Source of the DNA: Aphrophora alni
Lineage: Eukaryota; Arthropoda; Insecta; Hemiptera; Aphrophoridae
Assembly: GCA_963513935.1 (NCBI GenBank)
Contig: OY740769.1
Coordinates: 104,387,762 to 104,451,761 of the forward strand
Length of the DNA stretch: 64,000 bases
Direction: 5' to 3'
The stretch's first letter is position 1, and the number at the start of each line of letters is the position of its first letter. This document shows positions 1-12,085 of this stretch, in pieces. The notes beneath the pieces are model-generated. The model worked only from the letters and a program-made list of their open reading frames with translations. It ran no database searches and was not told the DNA's origin. A program made the translations under genes and the position numbers.

Positions 1-289
1 CCATTAAGCCTGATATTTCAAACAATAGGCATTGCCAATTACATATACATAAAGATTTAAAGTTAGAACTAATTTAGTATTAATTAATAATACAAATTCA
101 GTCAATACTACTTACTAATTAGAATTAAGATTAACTCAGAAATTACATGATAGGATTTAAAGTACTCACTATGATACACAATATAATGGGTTTTCAAATA
201 ACCATTTATAAATTTTGTCTATAACATAAGTCTGTTTACTTAATTTTAACACGGGTCAACAAATCAAAAAGATATAAGTTTATTACTGT

Positions 290-2870
290 CATAATTTTCA
301 GTTTTGTAAAGATGGGTCAGCATTTCTCTCTATAGCCAGCATTTAAAATAATCTCACTGCACGCTTTTGAAGTTGTAGTATAATGTCGATATTTCTGATA
401 TTACCCCTATCTGATTGTGCTTTGGAAATGTGCAAAGTATAAACTTTTTATATGTTTAAATGACAATCGAGATTTTATATTTCTAATTAAGAAAATAATT
501 CTTAATAGTTTTTTAGTAATTTCTTCTATATGATTTAAGACCCTTAAATATATAGATACCTAAAAGCTTACTCTATTTGATGCCATGCTTTGTTGAAAAG
601 GTAATATTTTTAGTTTTATTTTCATTCAGAAATAAATTATTGAGTTAAACCAAACTCTTGCTTCTCTCAAAACATCATCAGGAAAACATCTACGTGTATT
701 CAGATTCCTGTAACCATTAGGGAAGTGGTATCATCAGGAAAAGACAATACATATGAAGGGATATTGTATAAAAAATCATTAATATATCAAAAAAAAGTAG
801 TGGGCTAAGAATAAAGCCTTGAGAACCCCATGTTTGCTGATATTAGGACATATGCCATTAGTATTTACCACTTCCTTCCTAGAAAAGCAAGATAGGATTT
901 AAACAATTCTAGCTCATTGTCCACACCACCATAATAGTTCAATTTGTCCAGCAAAATTTGATAGGATACTGTCTGAAAATCTTTATTAAGGCCATACAAT
1001 GTAGTCCAAGCAAAGCCTTTATCTTTCATTAGATAGAATTTGTTTGAACAGTTTACCTACTACATTCACAGTACTCTTCCCTGAGCGAAAGCTATACTGC
1101 TGGTTATTGAAAAGTTTGTTCCCTTCAAAATATTTTTACAACTGGGTTTTAATTACTGGCTTTAAAATCTGATTTTAGGTGTACATGCAATAGGACTATA
1201 TAACTATCAGGAGTAAGATACTACTCCTTTGTATATATAAGAGTAGCTTGGTAATTTTAGACAGGAAAACACCAATTTCAAAACCGATATTTTATAGTAT
1301 GTCAGGGTTTTTATAAAATTATTGGTCATACCATAGAAATCTTTTGTTGAATTGTTTTTGAGGTGTTTTATAACTTTAATTTTTATCCTCCATTATTTTG
1401 ATCCACGTAAATCTACAATCTGTCATCTTATGCAGTAACTGTAAATGCATGGTATTTGGTGGTTTATGTCTTTGTGGTATCAGCTACATTCACAAAATAG
1501 TCATTAAAAATATTTTCTAAGAATAGATGTTAAATTTTGTTAGAATTATGCTTGATTGACAATGGTTCTCTCTGTTTGTTACCAGACTTTACAATGTATT
1601 TAACATTTGCAACAAGCTTGGTTTCTAAATAGCTTTTTTATATGAATTTCTCTAGTCAATATATATTGTTTTCTTTGGATTTCCCATTATAGTAAAAATC
1701 CGAGACACTCATCCTAGATTTCATGATTGAGACTTTGTTAGTACACAAATTGATTTTAAGTTTCTCAGAATTTTTGAGCACTGATAAATAGACCCTTTTT
1801 ACATAAAACAGTTATTAAAAATAACTAATAACTAATTTATAGTAAAGTCAGCCAGTTCAAAAGGACCTACGTTTGACATTAGTTCAATTAGAAAAGAATC
1901 CCAATCAACTTGACTTTAAATATTTTTCATCCTATCTACACCAGTATCTGTTACGTTCCGGCTGTAAGTTAATTCATCTCTAATTCTAGTTTTGTGGAAA
2001 TTATCAGCAGAATTAGAATTTTACAACTTAATATACATTCTTTTATGGTCTGATAAAGTAGAGTCTGTAACTCGTACTGTACAATTATTCAATGAAAAAT
2101 TACTTAGTATATTATCATAACAAGAAGTTTTTCTCATCGGTTCTAATATTGTACAGTAAAAATCTTAACTTTGTAAAAGATTCTTAAACCTACTATTTAC
2201 TTTTTTAAACCTACTATTATCTAACGTAACATCTATAGATTACACCACAAATTATAGTCATATATGTTGTAAACCTCTATGATATGAACAATAACAAGTC
2301 ATCAACCTGTTTTATAAAATAATCAACATTACTGTTTGGTGTTTATAGATTGTTTTCAATATAATTTATATTTATTCGGTTTAACAGCTATGTTCTCAAA
2401 ATCTTGTTTTTTAGGCTCTGTTTAGTTTCACTTTCTCATATTTAATTTTTATAGAAACAAAAATGCACATCCCACCATGCTGGTACTGAGTCCTACAATG
2501 ATGGTTTCCTAATACGTAGTCACTTGAACTCACACCAGGAATCAAATCATCTTTCATCCAATATTCGTTAATGCCTGCTATGTTAAAATTTTCATTATTC
2601 AAAAAATATGCATCTAGTTCATCTATTTTATTTTTTATTCCCTGTATATTTATATAAAAAATGGTTAACCCGGACTTGTCAAAACATACATGGTTCAAAT
2701 TACAGTTTTTATTAATAATACTGGATACTGGTTTTCCTGAAAACTTTGCAGTTTTGTTCATTGGAAATAAATTTACATTTTTAAATATTTCTTCACAATT
2801 TTTTAGAATATTTTGCTCAATAACTCCTGAACCAGCATATTTTTTTCTGTGGCCAATATGTTCTGTTTAA
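290..2870 (-). mobile_element. Decayed CR1/jockey-like LINE (endonuclease to RT C-terminal region)
   Basis: Read on the minus strand, this is one eroded non-LTR retrotransposon. An AP-endonuclease N-terminus lies at about 2700-2450 (FYINIQGIKNKIDEL, then AGINEYWM). Near 1020-880 the RT signature LLDKLNYYG...LELFKSYL follows. The GVPQGS motif is recognisable but mutated near 830. YINDFL is followed by FPDD in place of the catalytic YADD at about 727-745. The post-RT segment near 300-400 still reads ILQLQKRAVRL, a block that typically follows the thumb in CR1/jockey-type proteins. Several frameshifts and stops separate these blocks, so the element is dead. No 3' tail or target-site duplication was found. 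Clade assignment between CR1 and jockey is uncertain; LINE identity is firm. Confidence 0.85.
2411..2870 (-). pseudogene. LINE endonuclease-domain fragment
   Basis: This is the longest surviving open stretch of the LINE relic. It is open from just below a stop near 2871 down to 2411, and has an internal Met at 2761. Residues after that Met contain FYINIQGIKNKIDEL, then INEYWM and GGMCIFV, which match the order of the first strands and catalytic Glu region of the apurinic endonuclease domain of LINE ORF2. The domain is cut short (usual length about 220 residues). The stretch upstream of the Met (HIGHRKKYAGSG...) was not recognised. It is not expected to give a functional protein. Confidence 0.8.
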
Positions 2871-3339
2871 TGAAAAATATGTGGAGTTTGATGAAAAATA
2901 ATTTTCTTGCTAGCTAGTAATTTTTGTAAAAGGATATGTCATTGCCAAAATAAGTTTACAATACAAATTTGACAATATCAGTTTTAATTTTGTAATATCT
3001 CCTCTTGCTATCTATAAAAATCGAATGTTCAATTTTTAACAGTACAGTATTTTCACTACGTTCATTGAGAAAAACGGAATTTCACAGAGTTGAGTTTTAA
3101 ATAAATGTTCGATTATTGTTATGGGTTTTAAAAGAAGTTAATACTTATAGTGTTTGCTACAGTGTGACAACTACTGCACTATAAGCTATCAGTTTATCTG
3201 TTTGTGAACAGTTTGTACCAGTTGGGGGGGGGGGGGCTTCGGTACACAGAGATCACGGATTGATGGTCATTCAAAAATAAATCTTAGCACAGACAATACA
3301 CTAAATGTACTTTACAAATGATATATATGTTGCCCAGAC

Positions 3340-3730
3340 TGTTTTAGCCTATACAGTAAAATAAATGTATTAAAATTCAACATAAAATATAAATTATGAA
3401 CATTTTTTGAGTTATGATCATTTGAACTTTATTTATTTTCAAATAAATTTAATTATTTCCATTACCTCCACCCGGAATTTTTCTAAACGGCAGAACAGTG
3501 GAGTATCTGTTGTCACAATGTAGTGCAATTACCTTTGTAAGAACTAATGCTACGAAAACCTTTACACCATGCAGTAAAATAAAAGTATTGGAATTGAATT
3601 TATAAAAAAAAGTGTTATACCATTTTAATTTGATTTATATCCATTACCACACCCGAACTTTTTGTAAACTGCGGAACGGGAGTGTGTCAGTTGTCAGGGG
3701 TATGTTTTAGTCCAATCACCATGATAACAA
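3340..3730. repeat. Degenerate direct repeat, two ~215-bp units
   Basis: Two diverged copies follow each other. Each begins with a block like ACAGTAAAATAAATGTATT (about 3352 and 3571) and ends with CCATTACC-CACCCGGAA, GTAAAC-GCGGAACAG and a TCAGTTGTCA-like block (about 3459-3535 and 3638-3710). No coding potential is visible. It lies about 350 bp upstream of the first zinc-finger gene and could be a diverged repeat element. Confidence 0.5.
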
Positions 3731-4059
3731 ACAATCTTATGAATTCTTATTTCCTTGAAGTCCGTATGATACCACCCTTGTGTGTACCTCATAAATTCAA
3801 TATTCATATTAAGACTGAAATTATATGTTTTGGTGGAAATTAAAATTTGTCGGTGGTGAAAATGACTGAGAATTTTCGGGAAAACCAGAAAAAAAATGAG
3901 AATTTCAGTAGCTTAAAAATAATGTTTAGGGTTATTTAATAATGTTTATTAGAGAATTATTAACAGAATAAACGACAATGTTTTAATGGCAAACAATAAT
4001 GCTATAATCAGTATTTACAGAATATCCCAGAAGCAATAAAATCCGTGTATTTGTTTAAG

Positions 4060-5121
4060 ATGTCGAGCTATCATAAACCTACTGACGAGCTCACACAAAG
4101 TGGAAGAATTGAACCCAGTTATAGTAAGCAGACTGCAAGTTTAGTGTCAGTTGTGAACGAAGATGGTAATAATTCATCCACCAAAGGAACTGTACGTAGA
4201 TTATTTGTGATAGATTTAAGAAGTGCAAATGATAAAGCAAATTCGTGCAAAGATCTTGGTGATAGATTACAAAAAACTACAACTCCAGGAATATCTAAAA
4301 GTAAACTACCGCTCCGGGGGGCTCCACAAAAATCCTACAACTGTCCAAATTGTAAAGAAACATATGTATACCGTAAAACTTTGAATAAACATATATTACA
4401 AGCCCATAAAGGGATTAAGGGTTATAAATGTAACATTTGTGGAAGATCATATGTTTTGTTTGACTATTTGCAAACCCACAAAGCTCACCATGATAAGGAT
4501 CGAATGTTCAAATGTGACGAATGTGGTGAAACCTTTACACGACAATTTCATTTAAGTAATCACAAGAGAGCTAAACATTTATATGAACCTGCTGTGTGTG
4601 AATTTTGTGGTAAACATTTCAAAAAGTATTCCGGATTACACAATCACCAATATATACATCATTCCAAAGATAGTTCATCGTGTATGTGTGATGTATGTGG
4701 AAAATCATTCATTACTAAAGGGTATTTAATAAGTCATATGGTCATTCACAACAATCAGAATATACCCTGCGATATTTGTAAGAAAACATACCCTCATAAG
4801 CGTGCTTTACAATCACATAAATATTTAGTTCATACTTCTAAGAAAAGGCATACGTGTTCAATGTGTGGTAAAGAATTTAAATATCAATCAACATTACGAA
4901 ATCATGTACAATTGAAGCATAAAAATAGAGTAAAGCCCAAGTGCCATATTTGTGATGCAAGTTTTTCACAGAAAGCAGCTTTGAAAACGCATATGAAAAT
5001 AATACATATAGGTTTAACACCACATGTATGTAAACACTGCAAACAGGAATTTAAATGGAAACCAACCTGTGAAAAACATGAGCGGAAATGTTTAGAACAA
5101 CAGAAAGAGAAAAAAATCTAA
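4060..5121 (+). CDS. C2H2 zinc-finger protein, copy 1 of the cluster
   Basis: A 353-aa protein, probably a sequence-specific nuclear DNA-binding factor; its target is unknown. Residues 1-92 form a polar N-terminal region shared only with its paralogues here, including VVNEDGNNSSTKGTVR and LFVIDLR. Nine fingers follow from residue 93: eight C2H2 and a last one of C2HC form (CKHCKQEF...TCEKHERKC). Linkers are atypical (GIKGYKC, KDRMFKC) rather than TGEKP. No ZAD, BTB or KRAB motif is visible. I chose the ATG at 4060; the frame is open five codons further, to a GTG, but that stretch (TATTTGTTTAAG before the ATG) reads as a 3' splice site conserved in all copies. A 5' non-coding or coding exon may therefore exist. 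AATAAA lies 87 bases after the stop. Confidence 0.9.
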   Translation: MSSYHKPTDELTQSGRIEPSYSKQTASLVSVVNEDGNNSSTKGTVRRLFVIDLRSANDKANSCKDLGDRLQKTTTPGISKSKLPLRGAPQKSYNCPNCKETYVYRKTLNKHILQAHKGIKGYKCNICGRSYVLFDYLQTHKAHHDKDRMFKCDECGETFTRQFHLSNHKRAKHLYEPAVCEFCGKHFKKYSGLHNHQYIHHSKDSSSCMCDVCGKSFITKGYLISHMVIHNNQNIPCDICKKTYPHKRALQSHKYLVHTSKKRHTCSMCGKEFKYQSTLRNHVQLKHKNRVKPKCHICDASFSQKAALKTHMKIIHIGLTPHVCKHCKQEFKWKPTCEKHERKCLEQQKEKKI

Positions 5122-5207
5122 AGTAAATCGCAGTCGCATTTTATGAAGTGTATTTTTATTTGTTAAAAAAGTTTGGTCAACTTTCTTTCCGTTCATTTGA
5201 GACACTA

Positions 5208-5213
5208 AATAAA
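5208..5213 (+). promoter_or_regulatory. Polyadenylation signal AATAAA for copy 1
   Basis: A canonical AATAAA lies 87 bases after the stop codon of the zinc-finger frame and is followed by T-rich sequence. Position and sequence fit a poly(A) signal, although such hexamers occur by chance in A+T-rich DNA. Confidence 0.45.
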
Positions 5214-8200
5214 ATATTTTAATTTTATATAACGCCTGGTTAATAGTTGTTTGAACCCATTATTGTTTCAATCAGTTGGTTTCAACACTTAAAAAAATAA
5301 AGTATATCCAATTCTTTTACAAGGTTCCACAATCAGCTGTTAGTCCAGTCAGAGTGTTTTTTTATTTAATATATATCTATTGTTGTTTGTTAAAATAGTC
5401 CACTCTTAAGGATGTTTCCAACCTACCAGTCAAACCACTTTTGTGCCATAATAAGATAAGAAAAGTCACATTGGTTAGATAATGCATTAAACTCAGCACA
5501 TCATCATTATGAAATATAAGCCATTTTGTACAACATCCATTTTTTTAATTATTATGATGGAATTATATGATTATTAAAGCAGTAAATGTATCCTCTTGTG
5601 CAGTTAAAAAGTTTGAAGAGAAATTATAAATCACTGTAAAGTTTAGTGTAAAGTTGCCCTGGACATAGAACCCAACCATGACTATAGTGAGGTAGATAGC
5701 TTTCCGTCATTTTTGCTCTCTTTCCCTTTTTATTTTTTATATTATAATTATTATAATATAAAAAATAAAAAGTAAGTGTAATGATAAAAGTAAGTGTAGT
5801 GACTGAGCTTCTCTATGTTATTCTGTATCCACTTCTGTAAATAAAGTCAACCTTAAACATTTCAAATAAAACTGCAACATTACTATACCAATAGCTTGCA
5901 GTACAATCAGATCAAAAGTATTGATCAAATTAACATTGAGATAATCACCCCTAAAAATTACCTTAATATTTTGTTTGAAAAAAAAAATTACTCAACTAAT
6001 TATTGTACTTGTGTGCGTAATAAAACCTAATAAGCCAGGAGGGGGGGCATATTATTTTTTAATATATCATTTTCACTAGTTACCTTTGTAAAAAATGTTT
6101 CTCGTTCCTTCTTTTATTAGCATATACTTTGTTAAAATTAATATACTTTGTTACTTGTACTTGACAAAAGTTGGTACTAAAATAAGAAATCTAATATGAG
6201 CAAGATACTCTCACATACAAATTTGCTGATATTGAATGGGACATTGTTTTTCTTCATATATCTGCTCATTTTCTGAACCAAAATTACATATTTTAGGCTT
6301 ACTTAGAACCTTCAAATAAGATTTAAATCATGGAAATATTTTCAAACCACTGTCATTTTATAATTGCCAAACAACCTCAAACAGACATACATTAATTAGC
6401 AACTTCGATCATAAGACATAAATTACCTAACAAATACAGAAAATTTAAATTTCAAAATTTCAATAATTAACTCTTCTCATGTACGACCAACTGTATAAGA
6501 TTAATGAATTCTTTAATATCATTGGGAAGTGAAGTGGATAATTTATAAGTTTTGGGTTAGTTTATAATTTTAGAAACTGTAAAAGCTTTAATTATGACTT
6601 TGTATTGACGTGCTAGACAATGCAATTGTGTTTCATGTACTCTACATATTTTCTGGAAATAAGTAACATAAATTATTAAAGAATTTAATCAATATCTGGG
6701 TTAGTAATGCATCTTTTCAATGTTTATTTTTTGTTTCTAACTTTACAAATCCAACACTGCCTTTTTCTGTTTGTAGTATTAAAAATCTTACTTTAATGAA
6801 GCAAAACAATTTAAGTCTTAGATTTGTAAAAGCTTTTTGTAATTTCTTATAAATTTAATATTTAACAGACTAGGAGTGTTTTGAGGTTTTTTATTATTGT
6901 TTTTATTTTTTTCATAAAATTATTCTTAAATGCTTACAATCCACCCCAAAGATAAATAAATTTAAAATGGTAATGGACAAATGTAACCTTACAAATAAGA
7001 AATATATATGTATATTATATTTGGTCAACTTATCAGCCTGAAAATCTCATTTTTATCATTTACGTATTGTTTTGTAGTTAATTATGAAATGATTTGATAT
7101 TTAATAGAGTAAATTATGATCAAATTAATAAATTTCTTATATTCCTTATTTAAGTGACTGTTAATATATAAATGTTTTTCATACCTTGTTGATTATGTAG
7201 GTAGATTTTACAATCTTGAAGTTCCACAATATTAGTTCTGTAAACACAGCCATTGTATTTAATTATTAAAGTACACAGTCACTTTTTAATAGGTTAACCT
7301 AATTTCACTTTCATTGTTTCGCACATTGTGTAGTTTATATTAAACACATTGTATAGTTTATATTGGACACTCTGTATATAAACAATGATAACACAGCTAG
7401 TTCGATACCATAAATGTATTGGTCTTTACAAAACAATAAACACATGAAATGAAATAGTTAATAAATTTTTAGGAACATAAGTTTTACATAAATTAATTAC
7501 ATGATATATACAATTGAAAACACTGCATTGAGAAGTGAGATGCTATTTTACATCACAGAACTATGAGAGATCCAGTTGACATGAGATCAAGGATGAAAGA
7601 AAGGCAGGACCTTGAACCTGTTGGTGTGATAATTTCAACTTCTGTTAACAGATATGTTTTAAAACTATATTGGACAAATATGGTTATTAAGCAAATAATT
7701 TCACACATTAAGGTTCCACTCATAATAAATTATTTTATTATTTACTTTTTGAGCACAAAAAGATGTTTGTAAACATTGTAAACCTGCATTTAAATAAAAT
7801 ATACTGTGATGTTTAAATTACAAAATATAATTAAGTTTTTATTTTAGAAGATAGAAGTATTTATTAAGCATTGAAACAATTCTTAAAGTACTTGAAATAT
7901 GAGCATGTCTAAATAGAAATTGATACCGTTTGTAACTAAAACGGTGTTGTAACATATTTTGTGTAACAGTAATTTTTAGCTACTTTAGAAGTTAATAACT
8001 ACGTAAACAATAAATAAGTCTAAATCGGAAGATATTAAATTTAAATTTGGTATATATTAAGATTTAATTAAGAAAACGATTGAATACATGTTCGTAACTA
8101 CATTGTTCATCTCCAACATCATGCAATATAGTCAAGAGGGTTAATTCCTGAATTTTATTCATGTACAAAATGTGGGGATTTAAAATTTAATTTATTGTAC

Positions 8201-8766
8201 AGTTTGGAAAAAGAAGAAAAAATGTTTACCATTACCCTCCACATATATTGTCTCCTCCCTGGCTGTAATGTAATTTATGTGAAAATTATAATACTAGCAG
8301 AAATATAAGTTGTCAAATTTTGGTTCATGGGGAAAAAAATTTTATAATCAATTGTGACATATGTAAATATATTTTTGATTTTGTAAAAATTCTTTTACAG
8401 ATATCAAATTGTTTATTTACTTTAAAACTACACACTCTGACAGTAAATAATTGAATTACAATATTTGTAATTTAAACAAATTCCTAAATAAACTTGCTTT
8501 AAAAAAATCAAATGACATTCATTTAATGAACAGTCCACAGTAGTATGATATTTGTTGGAAAATTGTTAAACACTCTTTTTCATTAAAAATATATGAAAGT
8601 AATTATATAATTATAATTATTAAATTATATATTTGTAATGCAACCTTTATGAAAACATACATGTGGTGCTCACATCTGTTTTTTACCAACCATCAAGAGT
8701 AAGTGGAAATAAATGTTTCCACGTTGTTTTTATTCAAGTAGAAATAAATGTTCAAATCGAGAAATA
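5214..8766. other. A+T-rich intergenic region without a recognisable gene
   Basis: No open frame here resembles a known protein. The longest one (7563-7772) has no recognisable domain. The only structures seen are a perfect 47-bp palindrome at 5726-5772 and a short stretch near 7750-7790 whose translation weakly resembles the CKHCK...F end of the zinc-finger family. Confidence 0.6.
5726..5772. repeat. Perfect 47-bp inverted repeat (23 + 1 + 23)
   Basis: A 23-base arm beginning CTTTTTATTTTTTATATT is followed by one T and then by its exact reverse complement ending AATAAAAAG. It could fold into a hairpin or be the core of an old TIR element. It consists entirely of A/T except for the outermost C and G. 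Confidence 0.8.
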
Positions 8767-8768
8767 TA

Positions 8769-9497
8769 CAAGGGTGTCACAAAAACCATAGCACACTATA
8801 CATTTTCGGATTCTATACACAAAAAGGAACAAAAAATGTTTAATATTTTATAATTCCACTTTGTTTAGCCACTATTAGTCATTTTTTCCTCTATGTCAAA
8901 GGATAACCAATTTATTAATAAAAAAACTGAAATCATTTCCTGGTACAGAAATTGTCTACAACTGCCATATTAACCTAGAACTAAAATATTTTTTGAGTTA
9001 TGATAATTGTTAATAATAATAATAATTATTATTATTGTAAAATTCATTACCTGGAAATTTACCAAAACAAAAAATGTTATCTATAACCATTTCAAAATGG
9101 TGATTTTTGTTGAATTGGATATGTTTAATAATTAATTACTGTATTTAAAACACTACAGTAGAGGCAGTTAAGAAGCATAGAGTAGCTGTAATATAAACTG
9201 TTCTTTTAGCACATGATATTAGACTTCAATGATTTTGTATTTAAAAAAAATAATCATACAACATTCAGGTTGTAAATCACAATTTAAAAAAATTAGTTAA
9301 TTGTATAAATTTAATATTCTAAATTTACTTATTTACTTGTTTAAAATATGAATTGTATTATCTTTGACAATCCGTGTTTGATGTGACCTCCGTTTAAATG
9401 AAGGGGAATTGGAAAATATTTTACTGAACATCTTTTGTTCTTTGTGGTGTGTAGAATTCTATTATTTTTAATGTGTTAATGTTTTTGTGACACTCTA
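8769..9497. mobile_element. Non-autonomous TIR element, mariner-like (729 bp)
   Basis: The left end reads AGGGTGTCACAAAAACCAT. The right end, on the other strand, reads AGAGTGTCACAAAAACATT. They give imperfect inverted repeats of about 25 bp, and TA lies at both outer edges (8767-8768 and 9498-9499), as for Tc1/mariner target duplications. No transposase frame is visible inside; the interior is A+T-rich with a short (TAA)-type run near 9010. This suggests a MITE or an internally deleted mariner relative. Confidence 0.65.
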
Positions 9498-9857
9498 TAC
9501 TAAATCATCAATAACTATACAAACAATTTGTTTGTATTTAAAAATTAGAGTCTTGATCATTGCGAAAGAATTATACTAAACATACTGAACTAATCTATCT
9601 GCCCATTTCACCAACTTTTACTATCTCAAATAACACCAATTAAACATTTGGTAATTAGTTTAGATGATTTTTTTTTCTTTATATTTTTTCACCAAGGCCA
9701 AAAAACAATGTAAGTTTTACTACAAAATATTTTATTTAAATTACTAATTTGAAAGAATTGTAATTACTAATTAACTCAAATATGTTTAGAATTTTAATTT
9801 TAAAATTTCTTTGTGATGTCATTTCTAAGTATTAAATAAATCTAAATTCCTTTACAG

Positions 9858-11930
9858 TGTTACCAGGGGACTTAAATTTAATAAAGGCGGAACCAAAATG
9901 GTAACAATGTTTGAAAAGAAAAATAAAAAAAAGACAAAGACAAATTTAGTAATTAACAAGGCTCAAGTTTATTGAAAGCAGAAGGAAATTTCGGCGCTTC
10001 AGACTTTGTCATTTACAACAAAAGACATCCTGACACAAATCATCAATAAAAAAAAACTTATGATTAACAATATCATAAATTGTAAAAGTTATAAGCCCTT
10101 AATTGTAACATATAATAATTTAAAAAAAAAAAAAAAATTTAATCAACAGATTCTAAAAATTTATCCCCCCTTTTAATATGTATATTTATAGTTACAAAAA
10201 TTTAACAAAAAAAAACAATGAGCACAGCTTAATAATTCACAGAATTATAATTAATCAAAAAAAAAGATTATACGCCCTTAATGTAAAAGTATAATAATAA
10301 AAAAAAAATTTAATCAAAAGATTCAAAAAAAAGAAAAAAACTTATCCCCCCCTTTTTAGTTTATAAGATGATAGTTTCTTTTTAAACAATTACAGAATTT
10401 AACAAAATATAAAAGAGTTTGATATTTTAAGTTCAAAAATCATATCTATAGTTAACATGTTTATCACTAAACTAAAGATACATAATATAACTGGTTTGAA
10501 AAATTTCTTAAAAACTATATTGGCCAAATAAATTTATATATTTTAAACAAACAAAAAAAAGGAATTTAGAATTTTGAAATTTTGTTAATTGACGTCAATT
10601 ATTTTAATTTGGAAATTAACCTCTTGGAGGTTGTTAGGACCGAAAATTGCATGCAGGCTCCACCCAATAATTGTTTTTTATATATATTTTATAATTAACT
10701 ACACAGGTCTACATTTAGAAAATAGTCTTAAGGAACACATATTTGCGAAAGTAAATTTAGGCACATATACAAAATGAGTTAGTTAAAGTTCTGTAAAGTC
10801 AGCTGTAGAAAAAGACATCACTTTTATGCACTCGAAAATGTGAAGTTACGTTATATAAAAAAAAACGTGTTTTGCCAACAGGACGAAACTTGTTAGGATG
10901 TTTCGTTGGTTTGCGCAATGTGAGACAAGAATTTCTTTATTTCTCCAATTTCTCCTATTTGTCCTACCAGCATATTAGCTGTGAGCAAAAAACATGTTCT
11001 TTTAGTGTCTGTACAAAATCAGACATGTTTTAGCATTAATGTTCATCATTAAAGAAATATCTGATTATTTGCCAAAATTAAAGAAAATTGATTGTATAAC
11101 AGAAATTCGTTAAGATGGTACTTAAAAGCTTCTTAGATTATTATAAATCTATTTATATATATTTTAATTTTGTTTAAAAGAAAGCTTGTATAAGACTTGT
11201 AAGATTTTGCAAAAGCTTGTAAAACGAAATTTTCTGATTTAGAAGAAATTTCCTCAATTGTTTTATATTTGACATGTTCATATTCTGATCATTTAATGTT
11301 CAACACTAGTTTGCACTTATTTCACAAAAATGTTCAAAACGTAAAATGTGCCTTTGCAAGATTTTGTAAATGATGTTTTAAGAAAAGAAAATTTTTATAA
11401 TCATTTAGTTTCAAAAGGAAATAGAATATTGAATAAAACATGAAATACATATTTTAAAGAATACATGATAATTAACAAATTATTTTAAAAATTAACAAAA
11501 TTTATAATATGACAAAATCTGTAAGGTTGAAGTACCTGGTAAATCCTGTCGCAGATCACGTGAGGTAGTACCGAGAAAATGATGGTTAATTTTAACATTT
11601 TTGAACCAGATTATTAGACCAAGGCGCACAATTAGTAATTTAACATGATGTTTTAGAAAGACGGTAATTTTGAGAGAAGAAAGAAAAACTTTTAGCTAAC
11701 GGAGTTATGAAGAGTGTAGACCATGTTGTTATCGCATGTAGACTGTGGACCGGTAATCGAGAAGCTAGCTTGACCGGCGAAAATGTACTTTGGTTTCAAG
11801 TATCAGGTGATGCTTGGTTTAGGAGCGGGCCGCTAGATGCCAGCATCTGTCAAGCGACGGAAAGTGGAATGTATATTTACGAAATGAGTTAAGTTATTGC
11901 GGAAGTGCTTTTTTGGATTTAAATGCTACA
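9858..11930 (-). repeat. Downstream (3') LTR
   Basis: The 2073-bp LTR is bounded by TGTTACCAGG and AAATGCTACA on the plus strand. Relative to the element's minus-strand orientation this is the 3' LTR, adjacent to the polypurine tract. Small ORFs inside it (10589-10777, 11707-11892) recur identically in the other LTR and show no known domain, so I do not call them genes. Confidence 0.9.
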
Positions 11931-11943
11931 GCTCTCCCCCCCC
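11931..11943 (-). other. Polypurine tract of the LTR element
   Basis: On the minus strand, eight G residues followed by AGAGC sit immediately upstream of the 3' LTR. This is the expected place for the plus-strand primer of reverse transcription. Confidence 0.7.
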
Positions 11944-11960
11944 GAAAGACGGAGTTAGGG

Positions 11961-12085
11961 TGGAGTCAGAAAAGAGGCCAGAAGGGCCTCCCGCAAAATT
12001 TTGAAAAAGGTGCAAAGGGCCAGAAGGGCCTCCAGAAGATTCTAAAGAAGGGGCTAGAAGGGCCTCCTACAAAATTTTGAAATCA
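11961..12085 (-). repeat. Short tandem motif AGGCCCTTCTGG inside the LTR element
   Basis: A block reading GCCAGAAGGGCCTCC on the plus strand occurs three times at about 40-50-bp spacing. Two copies are followed by (C/A)AAAATTTTGAAA. Each is a near-palindrome (AGAAGGGCCTC). It lies close to the 3' end of the element; its function is unknown. Confidence 0.6.

Noticed and set aside
4045..4059. Upstream in-frame GTG start (VYLFK before the ATG) in copies 1-4
   Set aside because: GTG is not a usual eukaryotic start, the stretch coincides with a conserved splice-acceptor-like tract, and copy 2 has a stop two codons before it.
7563..7800. Possible zinc-finger tail (HKKMF...CKHCK-like text near 7755-7790)
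   Set aside because: Only about 12 residues match loosely and no neighbouring finger is present; chance is likely.
10589..10777. Small frame in the LTR, duplicated at 14772-14960
   Set aside because: It recurs only because the LTR is duplicated; no known domain and no start context.
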